Shown: piece by piece, positions 19,701-30,506 of the stretch
Position numbering within the stretch: position 1 is the stretch's first letter
Layout of the letters: every line of letters starts with the position of its first letter
From: Strigamia acuminata
Lineage: Eukaryota > Arthropoda > Chilopoda > Geophilomorpha > Linotaeniidae
Reading direction: 5' to 3'
DNA: 64,000 nucleotides
Assembly (NCBI GenBank): GCA_949358305.1
Contig: OX442322.1
Span: forward strand, 6,634,001 to 6,698,000
Translations under genes and position numbers: made by a program
Notes under the pieces: model-generated
What the model was told of the DNA's origin: nothing
Databases searched by the model: none
Seen by the model: only the letters and a program-made list of their open reading frames with translations

Positions 19701-21205
19701 AGATTGACACCATGCATGAGCGCGAGGTTTGGGAACTTGTTCCACCGCCGCCCAACACTAAGATAGTGGGTTGCAGATGGATTTATACGACCAAACAGAA
19801 CGAAGAGGGAGAAATTGCACGTTATAAGGCGAGACTTGTCGCGCAAGGGTTTTCCCAAGTCTACGGCGAATCCTATGAGGAGACATTCTCACCCGTGGTA
19901 GACTTTTCAATCGTGCGCTTTATGTTCACGCTACTCGTCTGTATGCTCAAATGGTCGTACATTCAAGCCGACGTCAAGTGTGCGTATCTTTACGCAAAGT
20001 TGCATAAAACCGTCTACATGCGCCAGCCAAAAGGCTTCATCATTGAAGGCAAGGAGAACTATGTCTGCAGGCTCCTCCGAGCCATCTATGGCTTGCACCA
20101 GTCTGGAAGAGAATGGAGAATAGAACTGGAGGAGACTTTATTGAAATTAGGACTAGAACACGTCAATTGGTGCAATTGCGTTTATAAGTACGGAGACATT
20201 GCGTATCTAATCGTCTACGTTGACGATATCGTTGTCTTCGGAAAGCAGTACGAAGATGCGATGAAAATACTCAACATGATTGGAACGCAATTCGATTTAG
20301 TGATTCTCGGACAAACGAAGAAGTTGCTAGGAGTCGAATTTCACTCGCACAAACAACAATTGGTTCTACATCAAAGATCGTACGTGAACAAAGTGTTGTT
20401 GAAATTCAAAAATCACTTGGAACATGTGAAGATTCGATCTCAACCGATGACGAAAGCAACTGTTCTCACGAAACGAGATTGTCCGGACACAATTGATGAA
20501 TTCAAAGTCATGGAAGGAATTCCATATAGAAGCTTACTTGGATGTTTAGCATTCATCGCGTCGAGAACAAGGCCCGACATGACTTATGCAGTGAACATCC
20601 TGAGCCAATTTCAGTCGAATCCAGGCTGGGACCACTGGATTGCGCTACTGGACTTACTCAGTTATCTGAGAACAACAAGAAACTACGGATTAATGTTGTT
20701 CCTGAATGATCGAATCGAGGTAATCGGATACAGCGACTCCGATTATGCGAACAACAGAGATGACCGAATTTCCGTTGGAGGAACACTAGTGACTTTGGGT
20801 AGCACACCCATCTACTGGCGGACCTTCAAACAACGGAACGTGACACTGTCAACGATGGAGGCGGAGTACGTAGCCCTCACAGAAACTGTTAAGGACTATA
20901 TTTGGATTGTTCGTGTTCTGCACGAAATATCCCCAGAATTGGCTGGAAGATTCTCTCATTATGTCATGTGCGACAACATATCAGCAGTGGACTTCACAAA
21001 ATCTTGTGTCGAGAACAGAAAAACAAAGCGCATCGACATCCGTTACCATTTTATAAGAGAACTTGTTAAAAGAGATAATCTTCTAATCGTTCACGTAGGC
21101 ACAAAGTCCAATCATGCCGACATTTTTACAAAGTCAGTTGACAAAGCTGACTTGGTAAAGTTTTGCGATCGCTTCTTAGTTGATTTGAGCACTTTGCGGG
21201 CTTAA
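16760..21205 (+). CDS. Cop-D Gag-Pol polyprotein (Ty1/copia), 1481 residues
   Basis: The start is the ATG at 16760, since Cop-F Gag starts at the same aligned place; an ATG at 16673 is also in frame but lies in leader sequence. Domain order with approximate residues: UBN2-type Gag (1-240), Gly/Asn/Arg-rich spacer, CCHC knuckle CFRCNQPGHWARDC (268), protease YDTGATGH (330), HHCC zinc finger from LWHERLGH (491-533), integrase catalytic Asp in HMDVCG (556), Asp in RTDNG (619), Glu in VSERLNQ (655), RT with QADVKCAYLY and YVDD (1153), RNase H with YSDSDYA (1324) and STMEAEY (1367), ending at VHVGTKSNHADIFTK. No stop or frameshift is seen. Length and layout are normal for copia. It should build virus-like particles, copy RNA to DNA and integrate it. 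Confidence 0.96.
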   Translation: MDTEKLDRKITLLNRTNYDTWKQQIKVLLMHHGCWAFTDGTQEALAPGASWRDRSDFQLRKGRAFSLIYCAIEEQYHELLSGTEDAKTAWDTLKTNFEPVSRARIIRLLDEFFNLKYDPATETIGVFAAKIRNAAKRLADVKHDLDNLYQAFQLIRYLPQEYQSIVQSIYRWDDKDFTLEKVEAELVAEEGRLAQQRRDSGQAPITDAFNMGTSTKSNDNSSKSQQQQGNSSQNNRGGQRGGKSNYRGGKNSRNFRGNATGSSPRGPCFRCNQPGHWARDCTAQLPSNNSQNTNTAEELDTNMFDVGFLTELSEEEMLQCSAANNCWIYDTGATGHFCKDRNQFFNFKETTGTISQADKKTLIQIQGVGDVCVMCLVGSETIPITLKKVYYAPDMRRNLLSGPCIDEARCKVAVGSGLVKIYDPQWKRQLMEGVKKDRLYYIKLSDQKPDFEKLRQKANSKANVGERKKQELTISTQSTTKSASNPEEARLWHERLGHIYFPSVQAMSKGGAVIGLPVLDVPITQCDVCTLAKKKAIPHKSLPGIRSTEPLQLLHMDVCGAFSTPTLSGNIYFLTITDDFSRYSTVYLMKKKDEVFNIFQKHVKRIERLLGKSVLAIRTDNGMEFCSNKFGEYLQGLGIAHERTNAYTPVQNGVSERLNQTLANGMRALVYDAGLEHRFWGEAILTFNYLRNRIAKLNSDKTPMELYYGRKPSLRHLRKFGSLCFVQKRIRDGKIDNKSLHGIMLGYSRVTKGYRVWLPEFSKVIETNDVKFVESRRGVEGVLGLPEKYTTYIDNLDNNLDTDNERQYYSDEDVRPPLPPPIPVKKKEGPQLELPPVKLKFRLPDDKLHHNLPEVKLQGTLPQPGQGLLNPVPTIPALVWKKTEKVRPTIEGYDKPKLRSIPEVKRYCTDHNLRVPEHLFEDKRKKKPSESNTTTDSLDVDFDDININFEANHLEVHVPVRYEEIATLPEKDEWRQAMNDEIDTMHEREVWELVPPPPNTKIVGCRWIYTTKQNEEGEIARYKARLVAQGFSQVYGESYEETFSPVVDFSIVRFMFTLLVCMLKWSYIQADVKCAYLYAKLHKTVYMRQPKGFIIEGKENYVCRLLRAIYGLHQSGREWRIELEETLLKLGLEHVNWCNCVYKYGDIAYLIVYVDDIVVFGKQYEDAMKILNMIGTQFDLVILGQTKKLLGVEFHSHKQQLVLHQRSYVNKVLLKFKNHLEHVKIRSQPMTKATVLTKRDCPDTIDEFKVMEGIPYRSLLGCLAFIASRTRPDMTYAVNILSQFQSNPGWDHWIALLDLLSYLRTTRNYGLMLFLNDRIEVIGYSDSDYANNRDDRISVGGTLVTLGSTPIYWRTFKQRNVTLSTMEAEYVALTETVKDYIWIVRVLHEISPELAGRFSHYVMCDNISAVDFTKSCVENRKTKRIDIRYHFIRELVKRDNLLIVHVGTKSNHADIFTKSVDKADLVKFCDRFLVDLSTLRA

Positions 21206-21221
21206 TAAGGAATGAGATAAT

Positions 21222-21234
21222 ACGGGGGGCCGAA
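21222..21234 (+). other. Cop-D polypurine tract
   Basis: TACGGGGGGCCGAA immediately precedes the 3' LTR start at 21235, 16 bases after the Gag-Pol stop. Confidence 0.8.
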
Positions 21235-21552
21235 TGTTAAGATATAATGTATATTGATAAGCAATCACTTTTGAAACATGTGTGCATATATATCTTTGCG
21301 TATTATCATGTAACTAAGTGTTAGTGTATGTGTTTGGCCAACGCGAGTGATCGCAATGTTTGTTTACATACAGTGTCTGTATGCTGCCCACAAATGGCGC
21401 TTTTTGCTTTGAGGTCATGTGACCAATCAATAAAGATCACTTGATGTTTTGGTTCTCACCTGTTAACATGATGTCTCTTTCTTTCACCTGATGTGTTTTT
21501 CCAATCCACTACATTTGTCACTATTTGCAGAAGTTTGCAACACTATTCAACA
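21235..21552 (+). repeat. Cop-D 3' LTR
   Basis: A 318-base copy of 15690-16007. It ends TTCAACA, followed by the target duplication AAATA. Confidence 0.95.
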
Positions 21553-21779
21553 AAATAGGCTTATAATTCCGCCAAATAAACACAAAAACGATTCGAAAAT
21601 TGTTCTTACTGTCCACGCTAATAGTCCAAGCCGATTCCGTCGCAAAAACACTTTGTTTTCCGTCTCGAAACACCGTCCGCCGATCCACGCCGTCCGCTCG
21701 TTCGTTGCGGGCGATTGCCGTCGAATCCTCGGCCCGAACGTCTCCAAAACGTCGTCGCAATCGTCGCGAATGCGTATAC
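21553..21779 (-). other. Cop-C leader, middle segment
   Basis: Noncoding remainder of the Cop-C leader between Cop-D and Gyp-B. It begins with the Cop-D duplication AAATA and ends with ATAC (21776-21779), the Gyp-B duplication. Confidence 0.75.
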
Positions 21780-22353
21780 TGTCATGCGTACGGACCGTCC
21801 TGATTGGTCGGCGATCCGTAGCGCGTAATTCAAAACATAATTCATTAATAGTTGCTAAATTTCGGTCACAGGTGGCGCTGACGATTGGAAATCGTCACCG
21901 CCATGTGATAAGACTGATCAATTCGACCACGGGGGCGATAGGAGATTTCCTATAAATACGCCACCCATTCTAAGACAAGGCTCTTATTCTCAAGTTACTT
22001 CTCAGGTAAGAAACACCCTCCAATCCCGTCCGATGCTGACCCGCTACAGGGCTTGGCTGAGGACCTTTGCCCAGTTACATAGTTTGACACATAGATGTTT
22101 ATTTGAATCGTTAATAAAAACTTGTAATTGTTTAAAGTGTCAAATGATAATTCATTCATTCATAACAATGATTAAAGGTGTATTTGAGTAATTGTACCAT
22201 GCAATTTAACAGGGATCGAACAAACTTTGTTTGTCCGGTCTAAATAAAGAACTTGAATTTGAAACTGCAAAACAATCTCTTCATTTTCTATCACTCACAT
22301 TTAAGACCCCATGTTGTGTGGAATTCAGTCAGAACCCCAGAATCCACATAACA
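21780..22353 (+). repeat. Gyp-B 5' LTR
   Basis: TGTCATGCGTACGG ... CCACATAACA. A TATA-like TATAAATACG lies near 21951, about 30 bases before a pyrimidine/purine start region. Two AATAAA-type signals occur near 22113 and 22243. Confidence 0.93.
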
Positions 22354-22356
22354 AAG

Positions 22357-22370
22357 TGGTGGAGGTGCGG
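22357..22370 (+). other. Gyp-B primer-binding site
   Basis: TGGTGGAGGTGCGG starts three bases after the LTR. The leading TGG matches the CCA end of a tRNA; I cannot say which tRNA. Confidence 0.6.
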
Positions 22371-23210
22371 ATTTTTCCCCACACCGCTTAAAAATAGAGC
22401 TAAAAACCCCGGAAATTAGAGTAAAAAATTGCTAAATTAGTGAAAATTGCAAAATTGGATCTAGTTTAGAAAATTTAGAGTTAAAATTCTTTAAAAATCG
22501 TAAAATTTAGAGTAAAATGAGTAAAAATTAGAGTAAAAACTAAAAATTGGCAAATTTAAAATCACATAAAATTTAGAAAGACATAAACTAATTTAAATAT
22601 GGATGAATCACCTTTGAAAGTGATAGAAAAAATGAGAGTGAGTCATTGCTAATAAAGATAATAGTGTTAATTGAGTTAATAATTGGCAAAGTTTAATATA
22701 AAATAAGAAAAGCCTTTGAATATTTAAGATGAATGAATTTGCATTAAGTGTGATGAATGTAAACTGTGTTAATAAATTGAATTGAATTTATTTGGTGTTG
22801 TTTATTATTAAATAAAGAATTTATTTATAGTGTTTTGATAAGATTGCATATTAATAAAGAAATATTATTCAAATTTGCTAATGATTTCTTTTGAATTTCA
22901 GATAATTTTTGTAAATTGATTATTAATGAAGCGTTTCTTTTTCATTTGATTAAATATTTATTAATAAAATTTGAAGATTTTGAATTATGATTATGAAAAT
23001 AAAACTGTTTTGATGAAATTTTTGTAAAATGACCGTGAAAATTGAATTGTTTTGATATTTTCTTCTGTAAAAAATTAATGACTATGAAAATTTAATTGTT
23101 TTTGATAATTTTGAAATATGATTGTGAAGAATTGAAGTGTTTAATCATCAACTTGTTTTCAGAAAGTGAAAAGTGTTGTGAATTAAAGTGTTAGTGTTAT
23201 TTGCAAGTGA
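22371..23210 (+). other. Gyp-B 5' leader, AT-rich
   Basis: Very AT-rich noncoding leader with an irregular repeat of TTAGAGTAAAA (about 22418, 22468, 22508 and 22528). No gene is seen. Confidence 0.7.
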
Positions 23211-24776
23211 ATAAGTGAACTTAAGTGCTTCAAAATAAAGGATTGTGTCTTCAATTTAGGACATTTAATCATTGCGGAATCCAAACGATACAAACTTCCA
23301 CAGTTGGTATCGGATTATCTGTTTTCCAAGAAGGAACCAGGAGAACTTGATTCACCAAGTGTTACATTAGATGAGCCGTTGGGTGATAAAGTGACTGATC
23401 GGAAGAGGAAACCAAAACCCAAAGGAGAAGAAAAAATTCAAAAAAGGGAAGGTTTCGAAACCCCCGACCAGCGGAATCAAAGACTAATAGACTCAAGCCT
23501 GTATAATTGGTTATTGCCTGATGAGGCTACAGAATTAGGTGACCTTTTGGAAAGAGTGCAGGTAAATTTGGACGACGCATTTGAGGACGCAGCCAGAGAT
23601 ATTGAGGAGCAAAAAGAGTTAGTTCAACCACAAGTGACAATTAAAACTGAACAATCACCGATAAAAATGGCTAATGCTTCACTATCACCAGAATTTGTTG
23701 CAATTCAAGCAGTGCTACAGAATTTGGTAATGCAAAGGAGAAATCCAGTTGACTTTGATCCAGCAACAGGAAATATTGACACGTGGTTAATTGGATATGA
23801 GGATACAATACCTGATGACACCGAGCATATAAAGCATTTATCCATTGTGCTGAAGTCTGCAGCTTCATCGTGGTATCTTGATCAACTTCCATTGCATCCG
23901 AATAGAACTTGGAAGGATTGGAAAGATGCGTTGAAGACAAAATTTAGACGACAAATTACAACAATCTTGTCAAGATTACAAACAATGCAGCACAAAAATG
24001 GAACGCCTCTTGAGCACATGCACAAGATATTAAAGGAATGCTCGTTTGCAAGACCTGCATTTACTGAAGAACAAAAAATATATCAGGTGTTTCAAGGACT
24101 TAAGCCGGTGATCAGAGACAAATTGGTTGTCAATTTCCCAAAAACATTGGATCAACTAACATCACAACTGGGTTTGATCGAAGCTCATGCATTCAAAGAG
24201 GACCCTGCAGAAGTTTTACTAACCCTACTGCATAAAGCTGTTGATAAACCAGGCGAGGTGAAACCGAGTTGCTTGGTTGACCCGAGCGACGTCAATAAAT
24301 CAAAAGATGAATTATTAGCAGAGGTCAAAGTGCTAAGAGAACAGCAGCAGTTTGGGTGTGTTCAATATGCAGAGGCCACTCCTGTCTTCTACCAAAACCA
24401 ATGGTACACACCATATCCAAACCAGAGCCAGTACTACAATAGAGGAAACTTCAGAGGACGACCTGGTCAACAACGAGGATGGTGGAACAACAACAACAAT
24501 TGGAGAGGTCAAGGTAGAGGATGGAATAATAATTTTGGAGGTCAAAACCGAGGCAATTGGAACAATTAGTGGAACAATCAAGGTCAAGGATTCCAACAAC
24601 AACAACCACAACAACAATGGAATCCACCACAAGGTCAAAGACAACAGGGGAATCCGAATAACCAAGGCCACCCATTAAATCCAAACTACAAAGGTAAACG
24701 ATATGATCCAAATTACCAAGGCCGAGGTCAGCGAGGAGCCCCACGTGGGCAACCTGATCCTCCACGGGGAAACTAG
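23211..24776 (+). pseudogene. Gyp-B Gag (one in-frame stop)
   Basis: The frame is open from 23211. The first ATG is at 23667, yet the sequence before it (for example the stretch starting at 23269) is acidic/basic and protein-like, so an upstream start may have been lost, or translation begins at 23667. The capsid-like part runs from about 23680 to 24330 (FDPATGNIDTWL, then LKTKFRR and IYQVFQGLKP, typical retrotransposon Gag). The C terminus is a Gly/Asn/Arg/Gln-rich RNA-binding tail with no CCHC knuckle. A TAG at 24567-24569 interrupts this tail; the same frame continues for 68 codons to a TAG at 24774-24776, so the stop probably replaced a Gln codon. The gag end overlaps the pol frame at a slip site. 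Confidence 0.82.
24767..24773 (+). promoter_or_regulatory. Gyp-B -1 ribosomal frameshift heptamer GGGAAAC
   Basis: G-GGA-AAC in the gag frame is the canonical X-XXY-YYZ pattern and lies immediately before the gag stop (24774-24776). A -1 slip leads exactly into the pol frame, which is open from 24773. The same arrangement is found in Gyp-C. I do not see an equally clear downstream stem. Confidence 0.8.
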
Positions 24777-27700
24777 AGTGGCCACAAAGACGGAAAAACA
24801 AGAAGAAATTCAAAAAGAGGAAATTAGAAATCATCGAGTTGAATGCCATGGATGAACTTTTGCAGATTCCAGTAGTGTTAAATGGAATGGAAATTACTGG
24901 TGTTTTGGATTTTGGAGGTTTTCGCCATATCATTAGTGAAGATTTAGTAAGAACTCTGCAGCTCAAATATCAACCCTGTCCAGGTGTTCGATTAAGAGTT
25001 GTAGATGGTTCATTGATAACTCCGGAAGGAAAAACCAAGATCACCATTGATGTCGGACAACAACAACACACCATCGAAGTGTTGATTGTCAATGGATTTG
25101 GACGCCATTTACTACTAGGAGATAATTTTTTAAGATCTGCAAGGTGCCAGCTCGACTATGACCAACAGAAGATCTTTGTAGGCCCAAAAGATGAACAACA
25201 AGAAGTTTTCCCAATGTCCAAGAATTATACTGAACAAAACTACATAGCCCGAGTTTTAAAACCAATAACAATTCCAGCGTTACATGAGTGCATCGTACCA
25301 ATAAAAATAGCAAAGAAAGTAGATGATGAACTATTTCTAGAACCACTCAGCGGAGTAATAGATCGATTTGGAGTGATTTGCTGTAAAACATTGACAAAAT
25401 TCAGAAAAGGTGAAGGAGTTCTGCGTGTTGCGAATCCAACAAAAAAGACAATCTATTTAGGACGAAACTCAGCAATTGCAAAGGCATTTTATGTAATTGA
25501 GTCTGGCGTGTTAGATGAAAAAAGAGCTCATCATTTTGACTTTAGCACGGCCATGGCAAATGAGAATATGACAACGCCACAACAAAAACTGATGCGACAA
25601 ATGCTAGAGAAAAATTCGGATAGATTTGCAACATCTGACAGCGATTTAGGTAGAGCCCAAGCGATTAAACATCGAATCGATACAGGAGACTCTCCTCCAA
25701 TTTATTTACAACCTTATAGACGATCTGTTAAGGAAAAAGAAATTGAGGATGCTGAAACAAAGAAACTACTCGAGATGGGAGTAATAAGAGAATCCGAGAG
25801 TCCATAGAGTGCACCAGTACTACTCATCAAGAAGAGAGACGGCAAATGGAGATTTTGCGTTGATTGGAGACGTTTAAACGCAGTAACAAAGAAAATGGTA
25901 TATCCCTTACCGCGTATTGATGACACCCTAGATCAATTAGCGGGTGCGAAGTATTTTTCGATGATGGATCTCATTCAGGGATACCACCAAGTCGAAATAG
26001 ACGAACAAGATCGTGAAAAGACAGCGTTCACCACGTCTAGCGGACATTATGAGTTTAATGTCCTAGGAATGGGATAATGTAACAGCCCAGCCGCCTTTCA
26101 AAAATTGATGAATAAAGTACTTGGTAATCTCTTGGGAAAAATAGGTATAGCATATCTAGACGATGTGATAGTGTTCTCAAAGACTTTCGACCAGCATCTT
26201 GTCGATTTGGAGGCAGTTTTCCAGAAGCTTAGAATAGCGAATCTTAAAGTTAAGCTGAGCAAATGTACGTTTGCGACACACACCATTCGATATCTCGGAC
26301 ATGTGGTTGATGCTGAAGGTATTTCACCGGATCCCAGGAATCTGGATTCAGTAGCTAAGTTTCCAATTCCTGTGAACGTTAAACAACTACGTGGTTTCCT
26401 TGGATTATGCTCGTATTACCGGAAGTTTATTAAAGGTTTTGCGGACATTTCCAAACCTCTGGTGAATTTAACTAAAAAAGATGAAAAGTTTGATTGGGGA
26501 CCGCCCCATGAGAAAGCATTCCACACTCTCCGAACAGCATTAATAACAGTGCCGGTGTTAGCGCATCCAAACTTCGCTCAGCCCTTCATGATTTCATGCG
26601 ATGCAAGTGCATATGGTTTAGGAGCAATTCTTAAGCAAAAAGTCAATAATCAAGAACGTGTAATTGCTTATGGAAGTCATTTAATGAGCACAGCAGAAAT
26701 GAATTACACCGCTACTGAAAGGGAAATGTTGGCAATCATTTTTGCTATCGAGAAATTTAGACCGTACTTATATGGACAGAAATTCCAAATTATCACCGAC
26801 CATTCGGCTTTCGAATGGCTGAAAGGAGTCCGAAATCCAAATGGACGTCTAGCCAGGTGGGCGCTGCAACTAGCTGAGTATGATTTTGAAATATTTCATA
26901 AAAGCGGCAAGAAACATTCAGATGCCGATGCTTTAAGTAGGATCCAGGAAGAATTGAGTGAAGAAGAAATCGAAAAATTGCCTTCACTATTCTTGGAAAA
27001 TTTGGATCTCCCTGCCGAGCAGAGGAAGGATCCCAAACTTCTGGATCTCATAACAGCGCTAGAAAACCAAGAGCAACTTCCAAGACAAAGAAGACGACCT
27101 CTAAAGCAGTTCGTTCTTCAAAACAAAACGTTGTTCAGGAAGAAAAAACTAAATAGTTCCCTGAACATGGAAGATTTATTGCTCCAAAAGGATGTATTGC
27201 ATGAAATGCATGACGGATTACTAGGAGCTCATTTAGGATTGGCAAAAACGTGGAAACGAATAAGAACACGATTCTTCTGGACAAGAATTTATAAGGACGT
27301 TAGAAATTACGTCTTGTCCTGCCAATATTGCGCGAAAGCAAAAACAATGACTACACCAGCTAAAGGACTAATGCAGCCCTGGTCAACAGTCTCAAAACCC
27401 TTTGAGCGAATTGGAATAGACACACTTGGACCATTTCCATTGTCACGACTTGGAAATAAACATGTTTTTGTTGTAACTGATTATCTTTCTAGAAATGCAA
27501 TAGCAAGACCAGCAGCAGCAGCTACAGCTTTAGAAGCAGCGAAAACATTGCTTTATGAAGTTATTCTGAAAGAAGGCAGTCCAAGAGAGATTTTAAGCGA
27601 CCGAGGAACGGAATACAGGAATAAAATGGTTGAGGAAATCTCAATTATGTTCAAAAGTTTGCATAAAACTACGTCGGGATATCATCCAAGAACAAACGGA

Positions 27701-28555
27701 TTAACTGAGAGATTTAACACGACATTCGCAAAAATGTTGCAAAGTTACGTTAATGATGAACATACTGATTGGGACGAGTTTCTACCATTCCTCTTGTTTT
27801 CGTACAATACGGCCGTCCATGAAACAACAGGATATACACCACATTATTTACTTCGTGGATATGATGTGGATTTGACAGTAGATGTAAATTTGGACTTACC
27901 ACAGAAAGAATTCACGTTAAGAACAGCAAAATTCATTCGAGAAGCCAGGAGAATTGCAAATGAACGCTTAGAAAAACAATCTGCGAAAAGTAAGAAAAGA
28001 TTTGATGAAGATAGAGTCAACAAAGAATTTGAACCAGGTGAATTGGTTTATTTGAAAACCATCAACAGAAAAGTTGGCTTGTCAGAGAAACTTTTATCGC
28101 AATTTTCCGGTCCTTATGAAATTGTGCGAAGAACTGCACCAAATGATTACGAAATCATTAATTCAACAAGAAAGAAAAGTGATATTGTGAATGTCGAAAG
28201 ATTAAAACCATATAAAGCACGAGAAGAAGAAGAAATAGATAAAGTTCTGGAAAATTTACCAGAAAAGAAAGTAAAATTTGCTGATAAAGTGAAAAAAATC
28301 AGTAAAAAAGGTGAAATTGTAGTTGAAAATGTAGAAAAACCAGTAAAAATAGTGAAAACCAAACCAAAAGAACGTTATATAGATGTTACAGAACAAATCT
28401 CATTAAAATCACTGTTCGAACCACAGCCTATGATAGGAACTGGAGAAAATCAACTTAAAAACCTGCCACTAGATGGCGTAGAAGCACAGAATAAAGAGTT
28501 TCGGTCGCGCAGACTTAGACCGCAGAAAAGAAAAGACTATCGCCATTACTACTAA
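24773..28555 (+). pseudogene. Gyp-B Pol: protease, RT, RNase H, integrase (two in-frame stops)
   Basis: One frame throughout, broken by TAG at 25805-25807 and TAA at 26075-26077. The order is: retropepsin-like domain with VLDFGGFRHI (D kept, usual T/S-G-A altered to F-G-G) and LLLGDNFL; RT with FCVDWRRLN, DLIQGYHQV and YLDD (near 26155); RNase H with SCDASAYGLG, TEREMLAI and ITDHSAFEWL; integrase with an HHCC finger (GAHLGLAKTW ... CQYCAKAK), the catalytic acids in GIDTLGPF, LSDRGTEYR and GLTERFN, then the LVYLKT/FSGPYEI C-terminal domain. The two stops lie at conserved positions, in RT before SAPVLLIKK and in the LCNSPAAF motif, so each looks like a single-base change. Gyp-A is its relative. 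Confidence 0.9.
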
Positions 28556-28932
28556 GATTTTTGATTGAGGTGAACGCGAACTTATTGCGTGACCCGAAAC
28601 AAAATTCCCATTTGTTTTCTTGATATTTGTGTATGATATTGTGTTTCAAAAGGTTTGTAAGAATGTGTTGAATGATTTTAAATGATTTTTAAGAGAAAAT
28701 TTCGTGTATTAAACGTCTTTAGAAGCGGACTTCGCTATACGAGACCAATCGCCATTTTTGCCCACTCATGTCGAATCTCTTTTAATTAGGTTTAAATATT
28801 TAGGAAGATTTATTTTTATATTATATATAGGTGAATTTTGAATTTATTAGGAAAATATAATGAATTAATGATTTTAAAACGTAGAATTGTAAATAAAGGA
28901 CAATACGAGTGACCGAGAACGGAAGAGGAATC
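28556..28932 (+). other. Gyp-B 3' UTR, first part
   Basis: AT-rich noncoding sequence after the pol stop, cut at 28932 by Gyp-C. The last four bases AATC are duplicated at 37298-37301. No gene is seen. Confidence 0.8.
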
Positions 28933-29642
28933 TGTGGCAATAATAAAAGCCCCAGAAACTTCAAAACCCCCAAATTTCAAGAAACTTTAAAAATCAGTTC
29001 ACATATTGGCCACTACAGTCATTGGCACTTGGTCTCAGGGAGCCAAGTTGCCAATTGGTCCAGTCCATGATTGGCCAAGGAAGATAATCCAGACTGGATT
29101 ATAAAAGTGGGCCTCAACAAAAGAACCTCGCTCGAGCAGATTCCTTCAAGCCAAGCAGCCACGTCGATCGTATCGAGACATTCACCACGCGGTGGAGAGA
29201 ACCAAGGAGAGGACTGACGATTCGACGCCAGTACGTGTCCGTTCAAATATCATGGTCCGTTCGAACATCTAGAAGAGAATCCGATAGTTTGCGAACGTTT
29301 GTGCGACGTCTGTGCGACGCCAACCGCCCAATCGGCCAGCGACCACGCGGACTCCTTTTGTGCGACGTTTGTGCGACGCGAATCGTCCAATCAACCAATG
29401 GCCACGCGTACCATCATTCAAGCTGTGGAATCCAGAATTAAGAACCAGAAATATCCATGTGAGTCCGTTCCTTTTTGCCAATTCAATGCCATTTTTAGAA
29501 TTAGAGAACCGATTAAGCCTTTTTTTTTACTTTTCTTTATTACTGTAAATAAATTGTTATACTTTTTAAAACAATGGTATATCTTCTCTCGAGTCTCTCA
29601 CATGCCTAGGACTATTCTAATGTCGGTGAATTCATCGCCACA
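28933..29642 (+). repeat. Gyp-C 5' LTR
   Basis: TGTGGCAATAATAAAAGCC ... TCATCGCCACA. It contains TATAAAAGTGGG (about 29099) as a TATA box. It also contains an imperfect tandem pair of about 80 bases built on TTTGTGCGACGTCTGTGCGACGC (29299-29405), an AATAAA signal near 29548 and a T-rich run. Small open frames inside it recur identically in the other LTR only because the LTR is duplicated. Confidence 0.95.
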
Positions 29643-29643
29643 A

Positions 29644-29656
29644 TGGTGCCGAGACC
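29644..29656 (+). other. Gyp-C primer-binding site
   Basis: TGGTGCCGAGACC begins one base after the LTR end, with the TGG expected for pairing to a tRNA CCA end. The tRNA identity is not determined. Confidence 0.7.
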
Positions 29657-30506
29657 AGTCCACTTGTGGAACTGACCTATTTTAGCTAGCTGATCCAGTT
29701 TTGACCGATTTGAGCCAAATTTGGCCGTTTTTAATTGTTTTTTGATCGTTTTTAGCCGTTTTGGTCACTTTTTGACAGTTTTTTAACGGTTTTGAACGTT
29801 TTTGGCCTAATTTTAGCGTTTTTGACTGTTTTTGGCCGTTTTTTTTAAATGTTTAGGCCATTTTTGATAGTTTTCTTGGCCGTTTTTAGCCGTTTTGGTC
29901 ATTGTTTAACCATTTTTCACCGTTTTTGACCATTTTCGCCATTTTTTTTATCCACGTTTTTACTTTATGTTGGCCATGTTTTTTATTTTTTTGTTGAGTC
30001 ATTGTTTAAGAGGATCAGTACAGGAAATTTATATGGGTCAGTTGGCATAGAGACAAGACAAGAGATTAGTAATTTTGACCCCTGAGTTTAGCCTTTGAAT
30101 ACTTTGAATACTTGACCTTTGAGTTTTTTTTGGGGGAGAAAATTTTTTTTGGATTTAAACTTTTGAATTAGTGTTTGATTATGAATTATGAATTGATTAT
30201 GAACTTGAAATCTTAAATTTTTTTTGAATTGAATTTATTTTGAACTTTGAAATTTTTGTTTTGAATTTTTGAATTTTGAATTCTTTTCAATTTTGAATTT
30301 TTTTTGAATCTTGAACCTTTTTGAATTCTGAATTTTTTTGGATTTTTGAAATTTTTTTTAAATATGGATTTTTTTGGATTTGAAATTTTTGAATTTTAAA
30401 TTTTTATGAATTTTTTTTTGAAATTGAAGGTTTTGAATTTTGAATTTTTCTGGTTTTGAATTTTGAACTTTTCTGGTTTTGAATTTTGATTGAGTCATCT
30501 CAAGTT
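29657..30506 (+). other. Gyp-C 5' leader with two low-complexity tracts
   Basis: From about 29695 to 29950 runs a degenerate repeat of roughly ten bases resembling TTTTTGRCCG. From about 30115 to 30490 runs a second tract built from GAATTTT units. Neither encodes protein. They make the leader strongly T-rich and purine-poor in its first half. Confidence 0.75.

Larger units (their letters stand above)
15690..21552 (+). mobile_element. Cop-D: complete, apparently intact Ty1/copia element
   Basis: A 5863-base element with two 318-base LTRs (15690-16007 and 21235-21552) that differ at only 3 positions by eye. It is flanked by the 5-base duplication AAATA (15685-15689 and 21553-21557), has a half-tRNA-Met primer site and a polypurine tract, and carries one uninterrupted Gag-Pol frame with all catalytic residues. 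It sits in the leader of Cop-C, opposite in strand. It is the best candidate here for a recently active element. Confidence 0.95.

Noticed and set aside
24333-24966. Long minus-strand frames, hydrophobic, opposite the Gyp-B gag tail
   Set aside because: The antisense of a Gln/Asn-rich repeat reads as Leu/Val/Ile runs; no support as a membrane protein.
28933-29642. Several 60-130 codon open frames on both strands that recur identically at 36587-37297
   Set aside because: They repeat only because they lie in the two LTRs of Gyp-C; no conserved protein features.
30115-30490. Satellite or telomere array of GAATTTT units
   Set aside because: Irregular, short and confined to the leader of one element.
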